Shown in pieces: positions 55,105-64,000 of a stretch of DNA of 64,000 nucleotides. The first letter of the stretch is position 1. Every line of letters begins with the position of its first letter. This DNA is from Salminus brasiliensis (taxonomy: Eukaryota > Chordata > Actinopteri > Characiformes > Bryconidae), in assembly GCF_030463535.1 (NCBI RefSeq), contig NC_132888.1:33192769-33256768 (forward strand), in the 5' to 3' direction. The notes below the pieces were generated by a model. It saw only the letters and a list, made by a program, of their open reading frames with translations. It was not told where the DNA came from and searched no databases. Position numbers and translations under genes: made by a program.

Positions 55105-58100
55105 ATGGCAAGTCCTTCTGCAGAGCAGGGATGTTTCTCAGATGTGAGAAAGGTGGGTTATTTAAGGAAACCCAAAAGCATGCACAAAAGGTTTTTTGTC
55201 CTGCGGGCTGCGAGCGCTACTGGACCTTCCCGGCTGGAGTACTACGAGAACGAGAAAAAATGGAGACACAAGTCTGGAGCGCCTAAAAGGTCAATTCCCC
55301 TTGAGAACTGCTTCAATATAAACAAAAGAGCGGATTCCAAAAACAAATACCTTGTCGCCCTTTACACCAAGGACGAGTACTTTGCGATCGCCGCAGACAA
55401 CGAGCTGGAGCAGGATGCATGGTATCAAGCGCTAGTAGACCTTCACAACAGAGGTAAGGTCCATGAAAACGCCGGGAGCAGCGGAATTGGGGAGGATAAT
55501 TATGGCGAAATTACACCGGGTCCTGCCTTCAAAGAAGTGTGGCAAGTTATCTTGAAACCAAAGGGACTTGGACAGACAAAAAACTTAACCGGGGTTTACA
55601 GATTGTGTTTGACCAATAAGACTTTGGGCTTCGTGAAACTCAACTCGGATGCAGCAGCAGTGGTGCTGCAGTTAATGAATATTAGAAGATGTGGGCACTC
55701 AGAAAATTTCTTTTTCATCGAAGTTGGCAGGTCTGCAGTGACCGGGCCAGGTGAGTTTTGGATGCAGGTTGATGACTCTGTTGTGGCTCAGAACATGCAT
55801 GAAACGATTTTAGAAGCCATGAAAGCGATGAGTGAAGAGTTTCGACCTCGTAGCAAAAGCCAGTCGTCTTCCAACTGCTCAAACCCCATTTCAGTGCCGG
55901 TCAGGACTAGGCATCATCACAACAACCCTCCCCCGAGCCAGGTTGGGTTGGGAAGGCGTTCTAGGGCTGAAAGTGTGACCGCCACCTCTCCTGCAGGCGT
56001 AGGCAAACACAGCCACTCGTTCAGGGTGAGAGCATCCAGTGACGGAGAGGGTACCATGTCAAGGCCTGCGTCTGTAGATGGGAGCCCTAGTAGCCCCAGC
56101 ACCGCGCGACCTCACTCTCAGAGGCACAGAGGTGGATCAAGGCTGCATCCACCATTGAACCATAGCAGGTCCATTCCCATGCCCTCATCCCGATGCTCCC
56201 CATCAGCTGTCAGCCCAGTCAGCCTGTCCTCCAGCAGCACCAGTGGACATGGGTCTACGTCTGACTGCCTTTTCCCCAGACGCTCGAGCGCTTCTATTTC
56301 AGGATCACCAAGTGATGGGGGCTTCATCTCCTCTGACGAATATGGATCGAGTCCATGCGATTTTCGAAGCTCTTTTCGCAGCGTAACTCCAGACTCCCTT
56401 GGACATACGCCTCCGGCCAAGGAGGAGGAGTTGAATAACTACATTTGCATGGCCAAGCCTGGCTCACTGACCAGCACTGGAAGCCAGTCGAGGAGTCATT
56501 CCAGGGGGACGCCATCTCGCCTGGATGAGCCAGAGCTGGAGAAATGTTTCAGGAAAAGAACTCATTCTTCTGGAACGTCGCCCCCAACGTTGTGCCACCA
56601 GAAAACACCTTTGCAGTCATCTGCTGCTTCACTGGATGAATACGCAGTCATGACTCCAGCCTATTCGAATAGCAGATCCACATCATCAACATTTAGAAAC
56701 TCGTTCATGCCCACACGCTTGTATCCAGAAGAAAGTTTGGAAACGCAACCGGCAGAAGGCAGCAGTGGGCCGAGTCACAAAGACGATGGTTACATGCCGA
56801 TGTCACCAGGTGTAGCTTCTTCTACAGTAATGGGAAAGAGCGCTGACTATATGCCAATGAGTCCAAAAAGTGTCTCAGCCCCACAGCAGATCCTTAACCC
56901 TCGACAGCATTCACGAGTAGACTCCAATGGCTACATGATGATGTCACCCAGTGGTAGCTGTTCACCAGATGTGTCGACAAACTACGGAAAGATTTGGACC
57001 AACGGCGTCAACCCCAAGCTTTCAGTTGAAAGCACTGAGGAGAAAGTGTCATGTGGAGACTACATAAACATGTCTCCTGCTAGCTGCTCCACTGCTGGAA
57101 CTCCTCCTGACTGCTACTTTAACCCTGTTGATGAGCCATCCAGGCCAGCCTATGCGTACTTCTCCCTGCCTCGCTCCTTTAAACATGCCAACAGGAAACA
57201 AGACCAGAGTCCATTACGGATGTCGCTTGGCACCAGTCGCTTAGTTTGTGCAGACTCGTCTTCATCCTCAGCTAGTAGCGACAGTCTGGGTGGTCAGTGC
57301 AGTTCACGCCCATCCACTGTCAGGCCTAAAAGGTCAGAGGTCAGCTCTAGACTGGCACGACCAACAAGGCTTTCTCTGGATGCCAACAAAGCAAGCACGC
57401 TTCCCAGAATGCGGGAAAGCCCATTTCCTCCTGAGCCCAAAAGCCCTGGAGAGTATGTCAACATTGAGTTTAATGACAAGGCATTTTCAGCAAGTTTGGC
57501 TTCCTTATTTTCACCAGTATATACTGGCAATGGGCATGATGTCCAGTCTGAGCAGTCATCCACTGACTACATGAATATGCAAATGGGTTCGCAGAACTTG
57601 CTGTCAAACTCCAGAATACTCTCTTCCTGTTCTGACTACGCAGTCATTGCTCCATCAGAGACTAATGCCTCCTCTCACCCATTGCCTTGTGAAAGCATTT
57701 GTGAACATGACTACATTAGCATGCAACTGGGTGTGTCTTGTACAGGCTACCCTAATTCCCAGATGATGCTCATGCACTCTTCCTTACCAGACTCTGATGC
57801 TCCTTCAGATTCACCCAAAGATGGCATTTCATCGCTACACGGCAGCCCAGGTAGGCCTGTTCCTCTGACGGGCCTCAGTGCATTCACCCGGATAAATTCC
57901 ATTCCTGCAAGGGACCAGGGTGCCAAAGTGATCCGGGCCGACCCGCAGGGCAGGAGACGACACAGCTCTGAGACTTTTGCCTCCACAACAGCTAAAGGGG
58001 CTGTAGGCACAACAGCGGGCTTTCAGTCAGAAGATGTCAAGCGCCATAGCTCCGCCTCATTTGAAAATGTTTGGCTGAAGCCTCTTGAGGCTGCTGTTAC

Positions 58101-58386
58101 TACTTCTCCAGCTGCCAGCGCATCCAGTGGACTGAGAGAAACGACAGCTGCCACCTTGGCCCAGCAGAAACAGAATGGGCTGAACTACATTGATCTGGAT
58201 CTGGCGCGGAACCGAGTGCAGGCCGTTCCAGACTGGAGCATGTTCCAGACCCGACAGGCGGAGCTGGATGCAACAGGAGGGGCGGAGGAACTTAGTGCCT
58301 ATGCCAGTATCAGCTTCCAGAAAGCAGATGAGACCAGAGGAAATCTCACTCATAGAGAAGGTAAGCTTCAGCTTGTGTCTGCATGA
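55105..58386 (+). CDS. irs1: irs1: insulin receptor substrate 1, long coding exon
   Basis: Cytoplasmic docking protein phosphorylated by insulin and IGF-1 receptors; it recruits PI3K, GRB2 and SHP2 (family knowledge). Seen, 1093 residues (human 1242): PH domain about 15-112 (VRKVGYLRKPKSMHKRFFVL), PTB domain about 142-242 (FKEVWQVILKPKG, GFVKLN, FFFIEVGRSAVTGPGEFWMQ) and a long disordered Ser-rich tail. YXXM motifs for PI3K SH2 are at Tyr446, 513, 563, 582, 610, 653, 822 and 870. A YVNI GRB2-type site is at Tyr784, and YIDL (1028) and YASI (1066) sit near the end as SHP2-type sites. The frame runs without an intron as in other vertebrates. After residue 1085 a strong donor GAAG|GTAAGC at 58360/58361 precedes the stop, so the last eight residues may be intron read-through and the true C-terminus may lie in a later exon. 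Confidence 0.96.
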   Translation: MASPSAEQGCFSDVRKVGYLRKPKSMHKRFFVLRAASATGPSRLEYYENEKKWRHKSGAPKRSIPLENCFNINKRADSKNKYLVALYTKDEYFAIAADNELEQDAWYQALVDLHNRGKVHENAGSSGIGEDNYGEITPGPAFKEVWQVILKPKGLGQTKNLTGVYRLCLTNKTLGFVKLNSDAAAVVLQLMNIRRCGHSENFFFIEVGRSAVTGPGEFWMQVDDSVVAQNMHETILEAMKAMSEEFRPRSKSQSSSNCSNPISVPVRTRHHHNNPPPSQVGLGRRSRAESVTATSPAGVGKHSHSFRVRASSDGEGTMSRPASVDGSPSSPSTARPHSQRHRGGSRLHPPLNHSRSIPMPSSRCSPSAVSPVSLSSSSTSGHGSTSDCLFPRRSSASISGSPSDGGFISSDEYGSSPCDFRSSFRSVTPDSLGHTPPAKEEELNNYICMAKPGSLTSTGSQSRSHSRGTPSRLDEPELEKCFRKRTHSSGTSPPTLCHQKTPLQSSAASLDEYAVMTPAYSNSRSTSSTFRNSFMPTRLYPEESLETQPAEGSSGPSHKDDGYMPMSPGVASSTVMGKSADYMPMSPKSVSAPQQILNPRQHSRVDSNGYMMMSPSGSCSPDVSTNYGKIWTNGVNPKLSVESTEEKVSCGDYINMSPASCSTAGTPPDCYFNPVDEPSRPAYAYFSLPRSFKHANRKQDQSPLRMSLGTSRLVCADSSSSSASSDSLGGQCSSRPSTVRPKRSEVSSRLARPTRLSLDANKASTLPRMRESPFPPEPKSPGEYVNIEFNDKAFSASLASLFSPVYTGNGHDVQSEQSSTDYMNMQMGSQNLLSNSRILSSCSDYAVIAPSETNASSHPLPCESICEHDYISMQLGVSCTGYPNSQMMLMHSSLPDSDAPSDSPKDGISSLHGSPGRPVPLTGLSAFTRINSIPARDQGAKVIRADPQGRRRHSSETFASTTAKGAVGTTAGFQSEDVKRHSSASFENVWLKPLEAAVTTSPAASASSGLRETTAATLAQQKQNGLNYIDLDLARNRVQAVPDWSMFQTRQAELDATGGAEELSAYASISFQKADETRGNLTHREGKLQLVSA

Positions 58387-59620
58387 CATATGTATGTCCC
58401 AGACAGTGATTAGGTCTGGTCCTGAGCTACATTTTTCTCAACTAGATTGCAAAATATATTGCAGTGTGTTTTGGAGTTGTTTTTTTATGCTCCTATGCAA
58501 ACTTTGAGAGCTAGTGCAGTGAGTGTGTAAACCTCAGGTCTTCTCACAGCATTCAGGAATGTGCATGTCATGTTATTGTTTATAAGCCAGCTCCCACTCG
58601 TGTGAAGTTAGCCATGTAAGGCCCCAATCCCCTCACCTGACAATGCAGACTGATAAATGAATGTGTGTGTGAATGGGGTACAGTAGAGCATGCCTACACT
58701 TGTTCATACCACAGCAAAAAATACAGCCACATTAAGCACTTCTGAGTCACTAAGCAGCTCAAGTACAATTTGTTCTTCTTTCTGCATGAGTTTTGCTCTT
58801 CAATGGCACAGAGTAAGTGCTTTAGTCATTGAGTGACTCAACCATAAATGTGGACTGTGTGTTTATACAGCAGTTGATTAATATCTGCATTTCTGTGAAT
58901 GAGTTGAGCAAGCACGGTCAGGAAAACAAGACCATTGTGTGTGATCTTTTCTAGGAGAGTGTCTTCCATGCTCCATTCATTGTGTTTTCACTGCTTTGTG
59001 TTGTGGATTATTTATTTTCTTGCCAAGTCTCAAGGTTTCCAATGTACATTTGCCATTGCTGTCTGGGGAGGGCTTTTTCATATTTTTTGATTTCCTATGC
59101 CACTCCAACACAGCTGTGGTCATATACGTTGGCTGGACGTTTCATGATGAATTGCCTGATAGAAATTCAGTATGACTTGGATTAACATTTTCTTTATATA
59201 TACTTAAATTGTCAGGGCAATATGGTATCTTGCTACAGTGTGCCACAAGCACATCTGCCATCAAAACAGGTCATTGGACAAATCATGGCAGCAGGCGGAG
59301 TAGTGTTTTTCTTCTGTAATTCATTTGATTAATCTAATGAGGGCTTGACAATTACCCAATGGGGCAAATACTGCTTGCATTGTGCATTTATTAGGATGTG
59401 AATGGCCAGCATTTTTTTTTTTCCTCTTTTCCTCTAAAAAGGAATCTCATTTTGAACCTTTGCCACTTTGTCCTGTGATATTTTGTGTGCTAAAAAGTTT
59501 AAATGGTTTACTTGCTGCTTCTTCATACCTGGTCTGATTTTATAGGAGTGTTTTGTGTTCATTGGAAGCATGCAATAATTCAGATGCAGGCATAATCTAG
59601 AAAGTCAGATGAACTAATAA

Positions 59621-59651
<31 letters not shown>

Positions 59652-59884
59652 TGAGCTTTACGGAGGTATAAGGGCTCCAGTGTTGCGTAACCCAAGATTT
59701 TTTTTTATTTTATTTTGGCCCTTGAGAAGACCTGCGTACCCCCTATGAATCTGTGGAAGTGGAAGGAGCCGAAAGGTGTTACATGGATACAGTGAACATT
59801 GTGCTTCTTCTACAGCTGACCTCTCACTTGCATGTATTGAATTATTAGTCTATTCAAACTAACTGCGTTTTTTTCTTGGGTAAA

Positions 59885-59950
59885 TAGCAAAGCACTTTTG
59901 TAAGTCGCTCTGGATAAGAGCGTCTGCTAAATGCCTTAAATGTAAAGGTG
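59885..59950 (+). mobile_element. SINE/LINE 3' tail
   Basis: GTAAGTCGCTCTGGATAAGA followed by GCGTCTGCTAAATGCC is the highly conserved tail of a widespread fish retroelement family. Only the tail is preserved. Confidence 0.75.
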
Positions 59951-60029
59951 TGTGTGTGAGAGAGAGAGAGAGACTATTTTAAGTCTCCAATAGGCTGCAG
60001 TCCTCTCCCTTTAGTTTCATTGCCTGTGT

Positions 60030-60350
60030 GTGTTCGGTTTAATTGCTGCAGGATGCAGTCCCCTGTGTTCAGTGTCATTGGCTGTGTTTGGCGCCTGGCC
60101 TGTGTATGGCATGCTCCCGTGTGGCCAGTTGCCTGTGCCGCCGGTCTCCATGGTTACGTTCTTGCGGCGGCGCTTTCTTCTCATGTCACAGTGGATTAAG
60201 GGGCTATGGTTTGAGGCGCCAGGAGTGACAGAGAGCCATGCTCTGATTGGTCTGTCATGGGGTGGGGCGGGGTGAGGGAGTTCTTTGGTGGGCCGAGTCT
60301 GTGTGAGATGACTCCAGCGCCGCCCACTTCAGCCCACCGCGTTGGGGTCT
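60030..60350. promoter_or_regulatory. GC-rich patch with X-box and CCAAT motifs
   Basis: GTCTCCATGGTTAC at 60144-60157 is close to the RFX X-box (GTnnCCatGGnnAC). CCAAT in reverse (ATTGG) is at 60077-60081 and 60246-60250, and a GC box GGGGCGGGG at 60263-60271. CpGs are much denser than in flanking DNA. Could be an enhancer or internal promoter. Confidence 0.35.
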
Positions 60351-61655
60351 CATTGTTGCATGCACTCTTTCTCTTTTTTCCCCCCTTGTTTTTCTTATCT
60401 CCTTTTGAAGTCCCAAGGAAAGGGTCTGTGCCCTGAAAAGTGGTGTTAATATTCAGTAATGCACATGCTCATCTTTGTGGCTTAAATAAAATTATTGGGC
60501 TTAAAATGTTATAAAAAAAAAAAAAAAAAGTATATAGAAATAATCAAAGCAGATTGTGATTAAATATGATGACTCATCCTTTACAATTTACAATTTTTAT
60601 TGAACTAATGAGGTCAGAATGTTCGTTTGTTAGTATTGAATAAGCTAGAGAAGTGATTTTAAGTTTTTGTGTTTACATGTTTAAAGAGGGCTTACGAGTA
60701 TGTGCACAGATAAATGAGGTGATGTTTACTTCATCTTTGGGTTTGAAGGCAAGCGCTTCTTGAAGATCTTCATTGTCTGTCTGTGAATCAAGATGGTCAA
60801 GCATGTAGCAGTTTGTTGTGCCTGTTTTATAGCAGTTAAAGCACAGGGTGAGTGATCAGTTGGTGCACAACAGTCTATTATTGGCTGTCAGTAATTATCT
60901 GTAATGACGCATCATTTCACCTAGTGGATATTTTGCCCACTTTTTAGGTATGGGGGCCAGAATAGGACAGTGAGGCAGGAGTTATATGGAGTTACAAAAA
61001 GAAGACTGGAACTTTTCTATCAGTAGATTTAGACAACCATTGTCCTCTGTGCCCCTGATGACACGTGATCTGACTCTAGTGTTCGGAAATGGCTTTGGGT
61101 GTATTTATTTTTTTTTGAGTGTGTTTAGTGTTGCTGTGCAGATGTATTTGCTTTTGATCTATGTGCACCCGGTGTTAGTCTGATCTCCGTATGTTCGTTT
61201 GATCCGTGTGTGTGTGTGCGCGCGCATGCTTTTGTGTGGCATAGCACTTCCACTCCGCCCTTCTCCATTGGTCTGGATGAGTTCCTCACGGCCCACTTGG
61301 ATCCTTCATCACTGCGACCTCATTTCACCTCTCTCACTCTTGCTCTTATGCTCTCTCTTGCGCACTCTAGCTCTCTTTCTCTCTTATGATTGCTTTTTCT
61401 TTTCCTCTCTGTGTCTCTTGCTCTTTCTCTCTCTTATGAAGAAGTTCCACATGAGACCACAGTAGACCAGTCTGGCAATTTAAGAATGCCTTGCGTTTTT
61501 GTGTTCTTTTCTTCTGTTCTCAGACTGTAAATAGTATTACAGACAGTTGCTTGCATCAATTTTATTTGTGTGACAGATAAGTACGATGAAAGAGAAGGCC
61601 ACAATTTTGTGTGTATGTGTACGTGTCTTCATAGCTGAGGTCACAGCAGCAATGG

Positions 61656-61659
<4 letters not shown>

Positions 61660-61722
<63 letters not shown>
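61660..61722. repeat. (GT)n microsatellite, ~30 units
   Basis: Pure GT run of about 60 bases, the longest dinucleotide repeat in the window apart from the CT tract at 10.1 kb. Confidence 0.97.
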
Positions 61723-61723
<1 letters not shown>

Positions 61724-61987
61724 CGCTCAGGCATGTCTGCACTGCTTCTTTCTCAGTTTTCTCCCACTGATTTGCGGTAGTGTGGTGCACTGCATTCCAG
61801 CACTTTGTCTCTCTGTGTTGTGAGTTCACGCACATATACACCTGCAGTTGCATCATGCTGATATTTCAGATCACTTAAAATCTTAGCATTATACCTCCAT
61901 TTTAAAGGCATTATTTGTTGCTAAACTAGGATGGCTATAACGTGTCTCAGAAGTCTAAAGTATGATGGCATTTTAAATGTAAGAAGA

Positions 61988-62113
61988 ATGTTTAATGTTG
62001 TCGAATGATAAATCCTTGCCTGTGGAGTTTGCATCTAACTTTGATAGGATTGTCTATCAAAGTTGGATGCGAACTTCATACACAAGGATTTATCATTTGA
62101 CAACACTAAACAT
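61988..62113 (+). repeat. 126-bp near-perfect hairpin (long inverted repeat)
   Basis: Two 60-base arms around a 6-base loop (GATTGT). The arms differ at 8 positions. In a plus-strand RNA five of these would be G-U pairs, so 57 of 60 positions could pair. The arms share TGATAAATCCTTG and AACTTTGATAG exactly. Either a small foldback transposon or a hairpin RNA locus. Confidence 0.85.
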
Positions 62114-64000
62114 GCCAAACCACTTAAAATGGGCAAGTTCCATAAATGGGCAGCTATTTTGCAGTTACACTATACATACATCAGACATTACGTAACAATT
62201 AGGCTGTAAAAGTTTTAAGAGATGTTTTGCTTGTCCAGTCATTCTGACAGATCCCAAAATTCTGACATATAGTAGCCTAAAGTCATATGTTAATAATCAA
62301 AACAATTTAATCAAAAACAATAAAAGGCGAGTAAAGCTTAAGCAATGTTTCGGTTCATTAGCATGTAGTAAGTTTGTTTTGATGACCCTGTTCTTTACAA
62401 TGTTATTGCTTTGTCCCTGTGCTAAAGTGCACTGTTAGAGGAGTGGCAGGGAGTGTCCTCTACAATGGCAAGCAGTAAAGTGAGGAGCAGAGATGTATGT
62501 AAGGGTGTGTTTGCACATGTGTGTCTCAACTTGCTTAAGTAGGCAAAACATCTGGTTGTGAGTGTGTTTGGAGGAGGGGAGGTAGAGGGAAGTTTTTCCT
62601 TTGCTAAAGGGAATGGTATTTGGCACACGCTGTCTCTCCCACATCTCTCTCTTTCACACACACACACACACACGCACACACACTGTCTTCACTGATGCAG
62701 ATGCTTTGTTTTGTGTAGGCCCCAAAGATGTCCCATTGTAAGCCTGACAGAAATACAGATACAGATCAAATGTTTGCATAGAGAATGGCCTAAATAATAG
62801 AAAAACAATCTTATGCTTTCTTTTCATATTTCCTACTAGTTTCCACAAAGGTTCTTTTTAATGTAATGGTTTTGTTGTTTTTGACACTGCATTGAAAGTA
62901 GGGCTGCATGGTATTTACATAAACTGACATTGCAATATTTTGATCTACAGTTTTCAAAAATGTAGGAATTTTTGCCAGAAGTCAATAATACAACATGTCA
63001 GAATATTAATAATGCACTCTGTGTATCCAAGATTGGAGAAAACAAATTATATTGAGCAAATATAACATGCCTTTGGTCGATATGGCAGGGGGGAACAAAC
63101 ATGTTGTAGCATGACCTGTTTGATTTAATTTGCACGTCTCTTGATTTGACCAATGAGCATGTGCGCATTGCGATGACTATGCTGAAACAATATATTGTAC
63201 AGCCCAAATTAAAATCAGCAATCCATTTTGTTTTCCCTAGAACATTGCCAGACGGACACAAACGCATTTAGAATTGATCTTTCAACAGTGCATTCTTTTG
63301 AAGTAGCGTTTTTTTGAAAAGAGGCTATTTACATTGATTAACTATGCATGTATCTTCATGGTACTATTTTGAAAATATGTAGATCAAACAGCATTTTTAT
63401 ATTTAAACTGGACTGTGGACTTACCAATTTGCAATCATGTTGCCATGAACTCAAGGACGTATTGATTCAAGGCCGAGAAGGCAGAGTGAGTGTGCTTCTG
63501 CTCTAGCTGATCTTAGTTAAATTCAGAAGCTGTTTCGCTGTCACATGTTTTTATTATCCTGTAAAGGGGAACAAACAAATAGGTTGATTTCTTGCTCATA
63601 CATTGTGGTGTGCACAAGATCCTAAGCTTGAAGAGCTAGTGCAGTACAGGGCTGTATAAGTGTTAATGTTGAGGTTAGAGATTGCTGGCAATCCTGTTTT
63701 ACTTTGAATATCATTCTATGGTTCAAGTTAAACTCTGCGTCTGTGCTCTCTGTGAATCTGACCCGTGTGTTGACGTCAGTAGGTGCACACGCTGTGGTCA
63801 CACATCTGTAACAGTATCCGTATCCGTATCCGTGTTTGTGTCAGAGAGGGAGAGAGAGCAAGACAGCGAGCAAGCTAAAAATGTCTTCATACTCTTAGGC
63901 TCTGGTTATGTGTGAGAGAGAGAGCGAGAGCGAGAAGGAAACATAGGTGCCTGGCTGAATGACATTGCTTCTCTGAGTTGCTGGAAGATGAGTACCATCC
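62114..64000. other. non-coding tail of the window
   Basis: No gene seen. CA run at 62656-62690. A CRE-like TGACGTCA is at 63771-63778, three TATCCG units are at 63815-63832, and GA-rich tracts follow. Confidence 0.5.

Larger units (their letters stand above)
58387..61650. other. irs1 intron or 3' UTR, no further gene seen
   Basis: No exon recognised. GT microsatellite at 59621-59648. A GC-rich patch at 60030-60350 has its own entry. An A-run is at 60513-60529. Confidence 0.5.

Noticed and set aside
55917-58389. Minus-strand open frames of 60-110 codons inside irs1
   Set aside because: Shadows of the long irs1 exon; no domain, splice or start context of their own.
63771-63778. Perfect CRE TGACGTCA
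   Set aside because: An 8-mer is expected about once in a window this size, and no promoter features surround it.

Overview
This is vertebrate nuclear DNA from a ray-finned fish. Three multi-exon or long-exon genes lie in the order and orientation of the tetrapod COL4A4-RHBDD1-IRS1 block. The introns and spacers are AT-rich and full of Tc1-like transposon relics, tRNA-derived SINEs, LINE tails and CA/GT microsatellites of teleost type. The flavour of the repeats suggests an ostariophysan (catfish, characin or electric-fish group), but that is an impression, not a result.

Bases 1-31273 (+ strand) hold the last 43 exons of col4a4, the alpha-4 chain of basement-membrane collagen IV. All 43 exons join in a consistent reading phase and give 1605 residues of an interrupted Gly-X-Y helix ending in a complete NC1 trimerisation domain. 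Only about the first 80-90 residues (signal peptide and 7S start) should lie upstream of the window. Introns carry a 1.44-kb Tc1/mariner element with a broken transposase, several older transposon relics, SINEs and two hairpin/inverted-repeat or tandem structures.

Bases 37547-41880 (- strand) hold the seven coding exons of rhbdd1 (RHBDL4), an ER rhomboid protease of 342 residues with Ser/His catalytic motifs, a ubiquitin-interacting motif and a C-terminal p97/VCP-binding motif. It converges on col4a4; its promoter is probably near 44.8 kb. Bases 45434-49721 are a large 30/39-bp minisatellite interrupted by two copies of one interspersed element.

Bases 55105-58386 (+ strand) hold the long coding exon of irs1, the insulin/IGF-1 receptor docking protein, with PH and PTB domains and eight YXXM motifs. 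A GC-rich promoter/leader with upstream ORFs precedes it. The rest, to 64000, is probably irs1 intron or downstream sequence. It holds microsatellites, a GC-rich patch with an RFX-like X-box, and a 126-bp near-perfect hairpin.

The genes do not form a pathway together; their linkage is ancestral synteny. I did not find a wholly new system. The points most worth a second look are: loss of a conserved NC1 disulfide cysteine, the foldback at 61988-62113, the higher-order minisatellite with a duplicated embedded element, a splice donor just before the irs1 stop codon, and a GC-AG intron beside two glycine substitutions in col4a4.
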